DNA of 64,000 nt from NCBI RefSeq assembly GCF_011799805.1, contig NZ_WXUB01000002.1, forward strand, positions 868,001 through 932,000, given 5' to 3'. Shown in pieces: positions 26,514 through 35,883 of this stretch. The translations under genes were made by a program, and so were the position numbers. Source of the stretch: Maribellus sediminis (GTDB lineage Bacteria > Bacteroidota > Bacteroidia > Bacteroidales > Prolixibacteraceae). Every line of letters begins with the position of its first letter. Positions within the stretch are counted from its first letter, which is position 1. Under the pieces are notes generated by a model that worked only from the letters and a program-made list of their open reading frames with translations, had not been told where the DNA came from and did no database searches.

Positions 26514-28073
26514 ATGAGTAACCAGGATAAAATTAAGAAACTGATTGACCTCCGTGCCGAAGCCAAGCTTGGAGGAGGTATCTCTCGCATTGAATCCCAA
26601 CACAAAAAAGGGAAATTTACTGCCCGCGAGCGCATCGAACTGCTGCTCGACGAAGGCAGTTTCGAAGAATTCGACATGTTCGTAACGCATCGTTGTACGA
26701 ACTTCGGTTTGGAAAAAACCAAGTTTTTAGGCGACGGCGTGGTTACCGGTCACGGAACCATCGACGGACGTGTTGTTTATGTATTCTCACAGGATTTTAC
26801 CGTATTTGGCGGTTCGCTGTCGGAAACCTTTGCACAGAAGATCTGCAAAGTTATGGATATGGCTATGAAAGTGGGCGCTCCGGTTATCGGAATCAACGAC
26901 TCAGGTGGTGCACGTATCCAGGAAGGAGTGAACTCGCTGGCGGGTTATGCCGAAATTTTCGAGCGTAACATTCTGGCATCGGGAGTAATTCCTCAGATCT
27001 CAGCCATTTTCGGTCCTTGTGCAGGTGGTGCGGTGTATTCGCCTGCCCTTACCGATTTTATCATGATGACCGAACAGAACTCTTACATGTTCGTTACCGG
27101 CCCAAAAGTGGTGAAAACAGTAACCGGCGAGGATATTTCTGTTGAAGACCTTGGCGGTGGTAAAGTTCACGCTTCAAAATCAGGTGTGGCACAGTTCCTT
27201 GTTGAGAACGAAAAAGAAGGTCTGATGATCCTTCGTAAGCTGATCTCTTACCTGCCTCAAAATAACCTTGAAGATCCAATTGTAACAGAAAACACCGATC
27301 CGATCGATCGTTTGGACGATTATCTGAATGAAATCATTCCGGAGAATCCAAACCAGCCTTACGATGTAAAAGATGTGATCCACACCATTGCCGACTACGG
27401 CGAGTTTTTGGAGATCCACCGTAACTACGCAAAAAACATTGTAGTTGGTTTTGCCAAATTCGACGGTCAACCTGTTGGTATAGTGGCCAACCAGCCAAAC
27501 TACCTGGCAGGAGTGCTTGATATTAATGCATCGATTAAAGCAGCCCGATTTGTACGTTTTTGCGATGCATTCAATATTCCAATCATTACCTTAGTTGACG
27601 TTCCCGGATTCTTACCCGGAAGTAAACAGGAATATGGTGGAATTATCACACATGGAGCGAAGTTGATGTTCGCTTATGGTGAAGCAACCATACCTAAAAT
27701 TACGATTACCCTTCGCAAATCATACGGTGGTGCGCACGATGTAATGTCGAGCAAACAGTTGCGTGGCGACCTGAACTATGCCTGGCCAACTGCCGAAATT
27801 GCTGTGATGGGTGCTGCCGGTGCTGTTGAAGTACTGCACGGCCGTAAACTTCGCGACATTGAAGACGCCGAAGAACGTGCCAAATTTATTGCAAACCATG
27901 AAGAAGAGTACAACGAAAAATTTGCAAATCCTTACATGGCTGCATCTTTTGGTTATATCGACGATGTGATTGAGCCACGTAATACCAGATTCCGTATTAT
28001 CCGCGGCTTACAAAGTCTGGCTACCAAAAAACTGGTAAATCCGCCGAAGAAACATTCTAACATCCCATTATAA
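26514..28073 (+). CDS. mmdA: Methylmalonyl-CoA decarboxylase alpha subunit (carboxyltransferase)
   Basis: 519 aa acyl-CoA carboxyltransferase. It carries crotonase-type halves with [33 protein letters not shown] at the N-terminus, the first oxyanion site [37 protein letters not shown], and the second-half signatures [23 protein letters not shown] and [14 protein letters not shown]. The sequence alone could also be a propionyl-CoA carboxylase beta subunit. The adjacent OadG-, biotin-carrier and OadB-type subunits make the Na+-translocating decarboxylase by far the better reading. Confidence 0.95.
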   Translation: MSNQDKIKKLIDLRAEAKLGGGISRIESQHKKGKFTARERIELLLDEGSFEEFDMFVTHRCTNFGLEKTKFLGDGVVTGHGTIDGRVVYVFSQDFTVFGGSLSETFAQKICKVMDMAMKVGAPVIGINDSGGARIQEGVNSLAGYAEIFERNILASGVIPQISAIFGPCAGGAVYSPALTDFIMMTEQNSYMFVTGPKVVKTVTGEDISVEDLGGGKVHASKSGVAQFLVENEKEGLMILRKLISYLPQNNLEDPIVTENTDPIDRLDDYLNEIIPENPNQPYDVKDVIHTIADYGEFLEIHRNYAKNIVVGFAKFDGQPVGIVANQPNYLAGVLDINASIKAARFVRFCDAFNIPIITLVDVPGFLPGSKQEYGGIITHGAKLMFAYGEATIPKITITLRKSYGGAHDVMSSKQLRGDLNYAWPTAEIAVMGAAGAVEVLHGRKLRDIEDAEERAKFIANHEEEYNEKFANPYMAASFGYIDDVIEPRNTRFRIIRGLQSLATKKLVNPPKKHSNIPL

Positions 28074-28082
28074 AAAACGATT

Positions 28083-28454
28083 ATGGAAGCATTATTTATA
28101 TTGCTGGCTAATTCAGTTGAATTTGGGATAACAGTAGCGCTTGTTGGATTCACCATAGTGTTTTTTGCTCTTACCATACTTGTTATTGTTTTTCTGCGAT
28201 TGCCTAAACTCATTAACAGGCTCTTTCATAAAGACAAAATAAAAACAAGGAAAAGCAAAAAACAGGAAGTGGTTACCGAGGACGATTTTGTTGTTGAAGG
28301 AAACGTAACCGCCGCTATTAGTTTGGCACTTCACTTATATTTTAACGAATTACACGACGAAGAAAGTAATGTTGTGACCATTAAAAAGGTTCGCAAAGCA
28401 TATTCGCCATGGAGTTCAAAAATATACAGCGTAAACCAAAACTGGCCTAAGTAA
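28083..28454 (+). CDS. Na+-pumping decarboxylase delta subunit (OadG family)
   Basis: 123 aa. One membrane helix near the N-terminus (about 12-40, VEFGITVALVGFTIVFFALTILVIVFL), then a basic cytoplasmic stretch (HKDKIKTRKSKKQE) and a soluble C-terminal part (VTAAISLALHLYFNELHDEESNVVTIKKV). This is the layout of OadG/MmdD, which holds the carboxyltransferase and beta subunit together. It begins 9 nt after mmdA. Confidence 0.9.
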   Translation: MEALFILLANSVEFGITVALVGFTIVFFALTILVIVFLRLPKLINRLFHKDKIKTRKSKKQEVVTEDDFVVEGNVTAAISLALHLYFNELHDEESNVVTIKKVRKAYSPWSSKIYSVNQNWPK

Positions 28455-28512
28455 GATAGAGTTGGTAGCAAAACAGTTAAAAGTGATAATTCACTATTGA
28501 AAAATATCAAAA

Positions 28513-28938
28513 ATGAAAAAATATAAATTCACAATCAGAGGTAACGATTACGACGTTCATTTAAAAGATATTGAAGACAATATCGCAGAACTGGATATAA
28601 ACGGTACCATATACGAAGTGGAGATAAAAAGCGAGATCAAAGCTTCGAAAACACCAAAACTGATCAGGAAACCGGTTGAGAAAATGCCCGGAGAAGGTCA
28701 GATCAAAAAAACAGAATCTACCGGAACACACAAGGTAACAGCACCGCTACCGGGTACCATTCTGAAAATTAATGTGACAGTTGGCGATGTGGTTACTGAG
28801 GGCCAGAATATAATGGTTATGGAAGCCATGAAAATGGAAAACCAGGTACAAACCACAAAAGCCGGCGAAGTTACTGCCATTAAAGTAAATGTTGGCGATA
28901 GTGTTTTACAGGACGATGTATTAATTGAAATCGGCTAA
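28513..28938 (+). CDS. mmdC: Biotin carrier subunit of methylmalonyl-CoA decarboxylase
   Basis: 141 aa. A flexible N-terminal part is followed by a biotinyl domain (about 72-141) with the biotinylation motif EAMKMEN; Lys107 should carry biotin. It carries CO2 from the alpha to the beta subunit. Its end lies just before the beta-subunit start (ATG at 28952), and the frames are close enough for coupled translation. Confidence 0.95.
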   Translation: MKKYKFTIRGNDYDVHLKDIEDNIAELDINGTIYEVEIKSEIKASKTPKLIRKPVEKMPGEGQIKKTESTGTHKVTAPLPGTILKINVTVGDVVTEGQNIMVMEAMKMENQVQTTKAGEVTAIKVNVGDSVLQDDVLIEIG

Positions 28939-28951
28939 CCTTTACAGCGTT

Positions 28952-30595
28952 ATGAGAAAATTATTTCAACTACTATTGCTGCTGATTTTTACCAGCCAGC
29001 TGGCTTTTGCCGCCGGCGGTACTCAAAAAGTCAGCGAGCAACTTACATACGGTAAGTGGATCGACTATTCCGACGGATATGTTCCGATTCCGACTTATAA
29101 AGCCGATGAAGCCACCGGAGAAACACCAAAAACAGTAAAACGCTTTAAATCGATTACGTTTGAAGATAACGGCACGTTTATCCTCGATTCGGCGAAACAG
29201 CGTTATACCGGTCGTTACCTGGTTGATGGCAACACCATAAACATGGAGTTTAACAGGGTTCAGGTAACCAGTTTACATACCAACATTGACCCTAACCTTC
29301 AGAGCAATTACAAAATTGCGAACGATATGGTGAAGCTGCCGAACCGCACGCTGCAACTTGCCAGCGACGGGCATTTACGGGGCGACGGATCAAGCTATAA
29401 AAACTACAACGGAGCCATCGCAGGTCTGTTTAACTTTTACGAGTTCTCGGGGTTTGCCAACGTTTCGTGGGGAAACATCATTATGATGATCGTAGGATTT
29501 GTTTTCCTTTTCCTTGCCATTAAATACGATTTCGAACCGATGCTGCTGATCCCGATCGGATTTGGCATCCTGATCGGAAATATCCCGATGTTTCAGGTAA
29601 CTGATTTCAACCTGAAACTGGGTGTTTACGAGCCTGGCTCGGTATTGAACATTCTGTACCAGGGTGTGGTTCAGGGCTGGTATCCCCCACTTATCTTTTT
29701 GGGAATTGGCGCTATGACCGACTTCTCGTCGCTGATCTCGAATCCGAAACTGATGCTGCTGGGAGCTGCCGCACAGGTAGGTATTTTCCTTACCTTCCTG
29801 GGAGCGATCTTCCTTGGTTTTGCGCCACCGGAAGCTGGTGCAATTGGAATTATCGGAGGTGCCGACGGCCCGACAGCGATCTTTATTTCATCGAAACTGG
29901 CCAACGGTATCAACTTGCTGCCCGATGGAACCACGGTGAAAAACCTGATCGGACCGATCGCCATTGCAGCGTATTCGTACATGGCTCTGGTTCCGGTTAT
30001 TCAACCACCGGTAATCCGTTTGATGACTACAAAACGTGAACGACTGATTAGGATGAAACCTCCTCGCGCGGTTTCAAAAACCGAAAAGGTATTGTTCCCA
30101 ATTGTTGGCTTGATCTTAACGGCTTACATTGCGCCTTCGGCACTGCCACTTATCGGTATGTTGTTCTTTGGTAACCTGCTGAAAGAATCGGGTGTTACCA
30201 AACGTTTGGCCAACACCGCCGCCAATCCGTTGATCGACGTAATTACCATTCTTCTTGGTATTACCGTTGGAGCATCAACTCAGGCCGATGTATTCCTTAC
30301 TCCGTCATCAATCAAGATCTTCGCACTGGGTGCAGCTTCGTTTGTAATTGCTACAGCCGGAGGTGTTGCAGGTGCTAAAATCATGAACCTTTTCCTGAAA
30401 AAGGAGAACAAGATCAACCCGATGATTGGCGCCAGTGGTGTATCTGCGGTTCCCGATAGTGCAAGGGTGGTTCAAACTATGGGCTTAAAGGAAGACCCGA
30501 CTAACCACCTGCTGATGCATGCCATGGCACCAAACGTTGCCGGTGTTATTGGTTCAGCAGTTGCTGCCGGTATTCTGTTAAGCTTCCTGATGTAA
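28952..30595 (+). CDS. mmdB: Na+-translocating decarboxylase beta subunit (OadB/MmdB)
   Basis: 547 aa from the ATG at 28952; an upstream TTG in frame lies inside mmdC and is unlikely. Polytopic membrane subunit that decarboxylates carboxybiotin and pumps Na+. Key motifs: EPMLLIPIGFGILIGNIP, GAMTDFSSLISNPKLMLLGAAAQ, GAIGIIGGADGPTAIF with Asp305 (equivalent to the essential Asp203 of Klebsiella OadB), GASTQADVFL and GASGVSAVPDSARVVQ. Unusual: a signal peptide (1-23) plus about 130 extra residues precede the usual start of the family. The extra part looks like a lipocalin/META-like soluble domain (SITFEDNGTFILDSAKQRYTG) that would sit outside. Last gene before a strong terminator. Confidence 0.95.
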   Translation: MRKLFQLLLLLIFTSQLAFAAGGTQKVSEQLTYGKWIDYSDGYVPIPTYKADEATGETPKTVKRFKSITFEDNGTFILDSAKQRYTGRYLVDGNTINMEFNRVQVTSLHTNIDPNLQSNYKIANDMVKLPNRTLQLASDGHLRGDGSSYKNYNGAIAGLFNFYEFSGFANVSWGNIIMMIVGFVFLFLAIKYDFEPMLLIPIGFGILIGNIPMFQVTDFNLKLGVYEPGSVLNILYQGVVQGWYPPLIFLGIGAMTDFSSLISNPKLMLLGAAAQVGIFLTFLGAIFLGFAPPEAGAIGIIGGADGPTAIFISSKLANGINLLPDGTTVKNLIGPIAIAAYSYMALVPVIQPPVIRLMTTKRERLIRMKPPRAVSKTEKVLFPIVGLILTAYIAPSALPLIGMLFFGNLLKESGVTKRLANTAANPLIDVITILLGITVGASTQADVFLTPSSIKIFALGAASFVIATAGGVAGAKIMNLFLKKENKINPMIGASGVSAVPDSARVVQTMGLKEDPTNHLLMHAMAPNVAGVIGSAVAAGILLSFLM

Positions 30596-30614
30596 AAACC
30601 AGCTTGCTGCATAT

Positions 30615-30659
30615 TAAAAAAGGATTTCATCAGTCGGTTGACAGATGAAATCCTTTTTT
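30615..30659 (+). terminator. Terminator of the mce-mmd operon
   Basis: AAAAAGGATTTCATC and GATGAAATCCTTTTT (30617-30631, 30644-30658) around a 12-nt loop, ending in a T run. Confidence 0.9.
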
Positions 30660-30743
30660 ATTTACACGCCACCCTACTCGTGGCAGGCTAAAAATTTTGC
30701 TAATTGTAATCCTATGGCCAATAAAACGATTAATAAAATAGAC

Positions 30744-31421
30744 TCATCTTCGTTTCGATGGTATATAGTAACCCAAATTAATTCCAAAGTTTAAACCCCT
30801 GAAATCCCCTGAATAGGCTATGTTGTAATCAATGTAAGGCGAAACAACAAACTTTTTAAAATAAGTATTTGCTTCTATTCCAAGGGCAAAACAAGTTGCT
30901 CCAACATAACCATCCGTAATATCCGCGTTGGCAACATCCGAAAATTCTTTCATCCTAAGCAAACTAACATAGGGTGAAATTTCCAGCTGATCATGAACAG
31001 GGATGTGATAGGCAACATGTTCGGCCGATAAAAGCATAACCGCTCCCACAAGCAAAATCTCGATTAAACCTGTATTAAAATACCCTTCATCATCATATAT
31101 AAATCCTGCGCCAAGCATCCAAATCGGTATTCCAAGCAAGCCCCATCCCCACTCAGCATGATCTTTCCCGATCAGGAATCCTGAATCGAAACTAAACCGC
31201 TCTCCCAAAAACATTCGCATTTTTAGACCTCCTGAAAGAGTGGAATTGTAGGGATGGTTAGCCGATAGATAAGCTGTGGAAAGGAAAATACTAAAATCGC
31301 GTTTATGATGAAATGAAGGCTGAACTGTAGAATAATCAGTAAATAAAGATTCGTCTTGTGCATTTAACGAACAGGAACTAAAAGACATTATTATTAAAAT
31401 GTATAAAATCCTTATCATCAT
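30744..31421 (-). CDS. Hypothetical exported protein, possible outer-membrane barrel
   Basis: 225 aa. The N-terminus is a signal peptide (IRILYILIIMSFSSCSLNAQ); cleavage after NAQ is likely, though FSSC could be read as a weak lipobox. Alternating aromatic/glycine strands (FSIFLSTAYLSAN, GGLKMRMFLGERFSFDSGFLIG, FVVSPYIDYNIAYSGDFRGLNFGINLGYYI) suggest a small beta-barrel. One stretch (IEILLVGAVMLLSAEHVAYHI) is more hydrophobic than usual for a barrel. No family recognised; A/T-richer than its neighbours. Confidence 0.7.
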   Translation of the reverse strand: MMIRILYILIIMSFSSCSLNAQDESLFTDYSTVQPSFHHKRDFSIFLSTAYLSANHPYNSTLSGGLKMRMFLGERFSFDSGFLIGKDHAEWGWGLLGIPIWMLGAGFIYDDEGYFNTGLIEILLVGAVMLLSAEHVAYHIPVHDQLEISPYVSLLRMKEFSDVANADITDGYVGATCFALGIEANTYFKKFVVSPYIDYNIAYSGDFRGLNFGINLGYYIPSKRR

Positions 31422-31516
31422 GACATTCGATTCTTAAATTACTACAATTATGGTCACTGATAATCTAAAATCTAATTCGTATACGTTATTGTTTAACTTG
31501 AGTTATCTATCAGAAT

Positions 31517-31780
31517 TCATAGATTCATTGTTTCTCCCCGAAACCATAAGAACCAGCTATCCGTTGCTAATTCATGCTTTAAAATGAAAATTTTATGATC
31601 AGTAGTGCGGACTTTGAAGTAATTTGATACAGGTAAATCAGGATTATTTTCTCCCTGGTACCAGCGATCGAGGATTTCAATTATTTCAAAACGAAGGGTA
31701 TCCCAATAAAAGTTTATAGGGTATTCATTCGACTTGAATCCCGAATGACACTCCACATTTATTTTGATGAGATCGTTCAT
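31517..31780 (-). CDS. Small conserved hypothetical protein
   Basis: 87 aa from the ATG at 31780 (another ATG six codons upstream). Soluble. The pattern IKINVECHSGFKSNEYPINFYWDTLRFEIIEILDRWY followed by YFKVRTTDHKIFILKHE resembles a widespread small family of unknown function with SGYxxNExP and NYFKV-type motifs. Isolated, downstream of the CocE/NonD gene on the opposite side of a 100-bp gap. No role is proposed. Confidence 0.65.
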   Translation of the reverse strand: MNDLIKINVECHSGFKSNEYPINFYWDTLRFEIIEILDRWYQGENNPDLPVSNYFKVRTTDHKIFILKHELATDSWFLWFRGETMNL

Positions 31781-31838
31781 AGAACTAAACTTCTCCAAAG
31801 ATCGGAACTTTGGAAAAGTTTAGCCCTAATCAAAGGTG

Positions 31839-33740
31839 TTAATTTACAGTTGGTTCGAATTCAATAACCGGCAAATCGCCACCGGCTTTTACAGTTGAAC
31901 TGCCGTAAACCGTGATGGTTGATTTGATAAAATCCTCTTCGTTGGCCTCATAAATATTATCAACGTATTTTTGAGGATTACGATCGATATAAGGAAACCA
32001 GGTACTGTGGATCTGAATCATGATGCGATGCCCCTTTTTAAAGGTGTGTAAAATATCCTGCAAAGGCACGGTTACATTGGTAGGAACTCCCGGCTCAAAA
32101 GCTTCAGGATGCTCGTAACTGTTTCTGAAACGTCCGCGGAACACCTCGTGACGTACCAACTGCTGGTAACCACCCATTTTTATGTCTCGTGGATTGTGTT
32201 CGTATTCTTCGTGGTCCTGTGGATAAACATCAATCAGTTTTACAATGAAGTCGGCATCGGTGCCGGTCATCGAAACAACCAGACTGGCAAGTATTTCACC
32301 GGCAATGGTCACATCCTCATCCAGCACATCGGTTTTAAACGCCAGTACATCGGGACGGCGCGACGCCTGGCGCTGATCGTCGGTAATGAAATTTCGTGGC
32401 GTAAACGTCAAGCCTTCGGTAACTGAGCGGTAAGGTACCGGCTTCATTGGATCACTCACATAATCGAACTCAGCCTTTGGATTAACCGGCTGGTCCATCA
32501 ATAGTTTTCCGTCTTCTCTGAAAGTAAAAGTTATCGGCTTCACATCTTTAGGCGGCCACTCGGCATATTGTTTCCATTCTTTAATTCCGGTATCATAAAC
32601 ATAGGCTTCCGGCAGGTTCATTGTACCCTCATCCTTTAAGTAATAATCAAAAAATACTTTCTCCATATTTTTCTGAAAGAAGGTTGAAATGCTGTCGCCG
32701 AAGTAAATGTGGTTAACGGTTTGTTTGCCGGGTTCGCGCGCCCAGCCACCGTGGGTCCACGGCCCCATAACAATTGTACTTTTGGCCGAAGGATCGTTCT
32801 GTTGAATGGTTTTGTAAATGTTAAGCGGACCATAAAGGTCTTCGGCATCGAACCAGCCACCAACAGTCATTACTGCAGGTCCTATGTCTTTTAAATGAGG
32901 AAGCAGGTTTCGCTTTTGCCAGAATTCATCGTAGTTCGGGTGTTCGGTAACCTGTTTCCAAAAGAAATTATCGTAATGAAATTGTTTTGTCGCATTTTTT
33001 AAAGGCCCCAGTTCCAGGTTAAAATCGTAACCATCTGCTACGTTCAGGCTAAAGAAACGCTTCATCTTTTCGCCAAACCACGATTCTTTGGTCAGCGAAT
33101 CTTTTTGATAACCAAAAACGGCAAAAGCCGGCAGGTAACTCTGCAGAAATGCTCCATGATGATGGAAGTCGTCGAAAAAGAAATCGGCAATTGGGGCTTG
33201 TGGCGACACCGCTTTTAACGCCGGGTGTGCATTCGGCAAGGAAGCCGCACTGTAATAACCCGGGTACGAAATTCCGTAGATCCCCACCCTGCCGTTGTTA
33301 TTTTCAATATTCTTTATCAGCCAGTCAACCGTGTCGTAGGTATCCGAACTTTCGTCGATATCCTTTTTGTTTTTGGGATTGTTGCCCGGAATATTTGGGC
33401 GCATGTTGTCGAACGTTCCCTCCGACATGTAACGCCCGCGAACATCCTGGTAAACCAGAATATAACCTGCCTCGATCAGGTACGGGTTGGGTGTTCGAAG
33501 TTTAAAATCGTTGAAGCCCTGAACATTGTAACACGTACGGTTCATCAGCATCGGATACGTTTTTGAATGATCTTTTGGCGTGTAAACAATGGTGTAAAGT
33601 TTAACTCCGTCGCGCATTTCAATAAAATGTTCGGCCTTGTCGTAATGCGACACAACAAAGAGAGAATCAGCTTTTTGAGCAAAGCTGCTGAATGCCATAA
33701 ACAGCATTATTCCTGCAGCCAGGAATTTGAGTTTTTTCAT
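31839..33740 (-). CDS. CocE/NonD family hydrolase (S15 X-Pro dipeptidyl-peptidase type)
   Basis: 633 aa from the ATG at 33740 (MKKLKFLAAGIMLFMAFSSFAQ is the signal peptide; the frame runs 14 codons further up without need). The alpha/beta-hydrolase domain has RDGVKLYTIVYTP, LVYQDVRGRYMSEG, GRVGIYGISYPGYYS with the nucleophile Ser in GISYPG, and GGWFDAEDLYG with the acid. The PepX_C jelly-roll domain follows (about 370-620), with the catalytic His probably in QIHSTWFPYIDR. Members include cocaine esterase, glutaryl-7-ACA acylase and X-Pro peptidases; the substrate cannot be told. Periplasmic or secreted. Confidence 0.9.
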   Translation of the reverse strand: MKKLKFLAAGIMLFMAFSSFAQKADSLFVVSHYDKAEHFIEMRDGVKLYTIVYTPKDHSKTYPMLMNRTCYNVQGFNDFKLRTPNPYLIEAGYILVYQDVRGRYMSEGTFDNMRPNIPGNNPKNKKDIDESSDTYDTVDWLIKNIENNNGRVGIYGISYPGYYSAASLPNAHPALKAVSPQAPIADFFFDDFHHHGAFLQSYLPAFAVFGYQKDSLTKESWFGEKMKRFFSLNVADGYDFNLELGPLKNATKQFHYDNFFWKQVTEHPNYDEFWQKRNLLPHLKDIGPAVMTVGGWFDAEDLYGPLNIYKTIQQNDPSAKSTIVMGPWTHGGWAREPGKQTVNHIYFGDSISTFFQKNMEKVFFDYYLKDEGTMNLPEAYVYDTGIKEWKQYAEWPPKDVKPITFTFREDGKLLMDQPVNPKAEFDYVSDPMKPVPYRSVTEGLTFTPRNFITDDQRQASRRPDVLAFKTDVLDEDVTIAGEILASLVVSMTGTDADFIVKLIDVYPQDHEEYEHNPRDIKMGGYQQLVRHEVFRGRFRNSYEHPEAFEPGVPTNVTVPLQDILHTFKKGHRIMIQIHSTWFPYIDRNPQKYVDNIYEANEEDFIKSTITVYGSSTVKAGGDLPVIEFEPTVN

Positions 33741-33790
33741 AAAAGATGTAATAATATTAGAATTAAACAGCAATGAATCCAAACAAACAA

Positions 33791-33817
33791 AAAACCGCCC
33801 GGTTCAAACCGGGCGGT
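33791..33817 (-). terminator. Terminator of guaC
   Basis: GC-rich inverted repeat ACCGCCCGGTT/AACCGGGCGGT (33794-33804, 33807-33817), followed on the minus strand by a T run. Confidence 0.85.
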
Positions 33818-33842
33818 ATCAAATATATATGAAACTATCGTA

Positions 33843-34883
33843 TTAATCGTTGTACACCTGATTTTCCTGTTCTTCAACCCGAATAAAAGTAGTCCGTTTG
33901 GTTAGTTCCTTTAAGGTTGAAGCGCCAACATAAGTACAGGTGCTGCGGATTCCTCCCAGGATATCGAGCACAGTTTCTTCCACCGGACCACGATATGGCA
34001 CCTGCACTGTTTTTCCTTCGCTGGCGCGGTAATTGGCCACACCGCCAACGTGTTTATCCATGGCCGTTGCCGAACTCATTCCGTAGAACTGACGGTACCT
34101 TTTACCTTCCACTTCAATTAAATCGCCTCCACTTTCGTTGTGCCCGGCAAACATACCACCCAACATCACAAAATCGGCTCCACCGCCAAATGCTTTGGAT
34201 ACATCGCCCGGCGTAGAGCATCCGCCATCGCTGATGATCTGTCCGCCCAAACCATGAGCAGCATCGGCACATTCAATAACTGCTGAAAGCTGCGGATAGC
34301 CAACGCCGGTTTTTACACGCGTGGTGCACACTGATCCCGGCCCGATTCCAACTTTAATGATATCAGCACCGGCCAAAAGCAATTCTTCCACCATTTCACC
34401 TGTAACCACATTACCGGCCATGATTACAATATCGGGGTGACGCTCGCGTGTTGCCTGAACGTAATGCACAAAATGCTCGGAATAGCCATTCGCCACATCG
34501 ATACACAAAAATTTCAAACGTGGATGTCGCTTGAACAATTCATCCACTTTTTCAGTATCGTTTTCACCTGTGCCGGTACTCAGTGCAATATAGTTTTCGA
34601 TGCCCTCGGGAGCCTGCTCCAAAAAGTCGTTCCACTGCGCCACAGAATAATGTTTGTGAATAGCCGTGAACAACTGGTGCTGTTGCAATGCGAGCGCCAT
34701 TTCAAAAGTCCCTACCGTGTCCATATTCGCCGCCATTATTGGTACTCCTGTCCAACTTTTTCCGGTATGCATAAACTTGAAAGTCCGCTCCAGGCTTACC
34801 ATCGAACGACTTTTTAGTGTCGATCGTTTTGGTCTGAACATCACATCCTTAAATCCCAGTTTTACTTCGTATTCTATTCTCAT
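33843..34883 (-). CDS. guaC: GMP reductase
   Basis: 346 aa, TIM barrel of the IMPDH/GMPR family. It reduces GMP to IMP with NADPH for purine salvage. It lacks the CBS pair of IMP dehydrogenase and keeps the GuaC signatures [35 protein letters not shown] and [19 protein letters not shown]. The catalytic cysteine is Cys186, the same number as in E. coli GuaC, and [12 protein letters not shown] is in the C-terminal part. Single gene with its own terminator. Confidence 0.96.
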   Translation of the reverse strand: MRIEYEVKLGFKDVMFRPKRSTLKSRSMVSLERTFKFMHTGKSWTGVPIMAANMDTVGTFEMALALQQHQLFTAIHKHYSVAQWNDFLEQAPEGIENYIALSTGTGENDTEKVDELFKRHPRLKFLCIDVANGYSEHFVHYVQATRERHPDIVIMAGNVVTGEMVEELLLAGADIIKVGIGPGSVCTTRVKTGVGYPQLSAVIECADAAHGLGGQIISDGGCSTPGDVSKAFGGGADFVMLGGMFAGHNESGGDLIEVEGKRYRQFYGMSSATAMDKHVGGVANYRASEGKTVQVPYRGPVEETVLDILGGIRSTCTYVGASTLKELTKRTTFIRVEEQENQVYND

Positions 34884-35041
34884 TTCGAATCGTTTTAGTT
34901 TAAACCAACCTTAAAAGTACAATCTTTCGATCTTTAAACAAGCTAACACTAAGACAATCTTCCAGTTGTAAAAGTTTGAACAAAACCGGCTTTAATTCCT
35001 TTACTTTGCGAGTATAAAACAACGTAAAAACATAGATCGAT

Positions 35042-35644
35042 ATGAAAATACTGGTAGTTGGAGGAAACAGCGGAACAATAGGAAAAACGGTGGCTGCACA
35101 TCTTAGTAAAAAGCACGAAGTAATTACCGCGGGCAGGAATGGCGGCGATGTACTTGTAAATATCGAAAGTGCGGAATCAATAAAGAATATGTTCGAACAG
35201 CTTGATGATCTGGATGCCGTGGTTTCGTGTGTGGGAGCTGCCAAATGGGGAGCTTTTGAAGACCTGAGTGAGGAAGATTACTACGTGGGCATTAAAAGTA
35301 AACTGATGGGCCAGGTGAACCTTGTCCGCATCGGTAAAGAGTATGTAAAAGCCGGAGCTTCCTTTACATTGACAACCGGAATTTTAGCAGACGATCCGGT
35401 AAAGGGAGCCACGAATTCAGCCATGGTGAACAACGCCATCCACGGTTTTGTGCGTGCCGCTTCGCAGGAACTAAAAAATGGGTTGCGTCTGAATGCGGTT
35501 GCACCGGGTTTGGTGGAGGATTCTGCAGAACGACTGGGTGATGCTTTCCCCGGACACACACCGGTACCGATGGACAAAGTAGCTGCCGGATATGTTAGAA
35601 GTGTTGAAGGATTGCGAACCGGAGAAATTATACGTGTGTACTAA
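35042..35644 (+). CDS. Atypical short-chain dehydrogenase/reductase
   Basis: 200 aa Rossmann-fold protein. The nucleotide loop is VVGGNSGTIGKTVA (GxxxGxxG), the second strand EVITAGRNGGD suggests NADP(H), and AVVSCVGAA stands at the NAG position. The classical Tyr-x3-Lys is missing: the aligned stretch SAMVNNAIHGFVRAASQEL has Ser/Ala and Asn instead. Ser of the triad is Thr (LTTGIL). This matches a small atypical SDR subgroup. It may still use another mechanism or only bind nucleotide. Single gene. A TTACTTTGC box, one mismatch from the -7 consensus, lies about 30 nt upstream. Confidence 0.85.
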   Translation: MKILVVGGNSGTIGKTVAAHLSKKHEVITAGRNGGDVLVNIESAESIKNMFEQLDDLDAVVSCVGAAKWGAFEDLSEEDYYVGIKSKLMGQVNLVRIGKEYVKAGASFTLTTGILADDPVKGATNSAMVNNAIHGFVRAASQELKNGLRLNAVAPGLVEDSAERLGDAFPGHTPVPMDKVAAGYVRSVEGLRTGEIIRVY

Positions 35645-35720
35645 CAATGCAAGAATGATTAAATGCGGAAATGCTTTAATCTTCAGCAGAGATTGGACAC
35701 CACAGCTTAATCGAAAACAG

Positions 35721-35766
35721 AGAACCGTTCTGTATATGAAAGTTCATACACAGAACGGTTCTTTTT
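35721..35766. terminator. Hairpin A, copy 1 (terminator-like)
   Basis: Arms 35721-35740 and 35743-35762 (AGAACCGTTCTGTA / ACAGAACGGTTCT core, one A-C mismatch) followed by TTTTT. It can terminate the SDR transcript. The same stem with a compensating base change occurs at 37281-37318. Confidence 0.75.
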
Positions 35767-35796
35767 GAATTCAGCCAGTTGACACTTCAAAATTAC

Positions 35797-35834
35797 GCCG
35801 GGTGACTTTGAGCATCAACTTTAAGTCACCCGGC
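35797..35834. repeat. Hairpin B, copy 1
   Basis: GCCGGGTGACTT (35797-35808) and AAGTCACCCGGC (35823-35834), 12 perfect pairs, no T run. Together with hairpin A it forms a two-hairpin module repeated at 37281-37385. Confidence 0.7.
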
Positions 35835-35883
35835 AAATTATCAACCTACTACGAATCCTCAATCCATGTTCACACTTTGTAAA

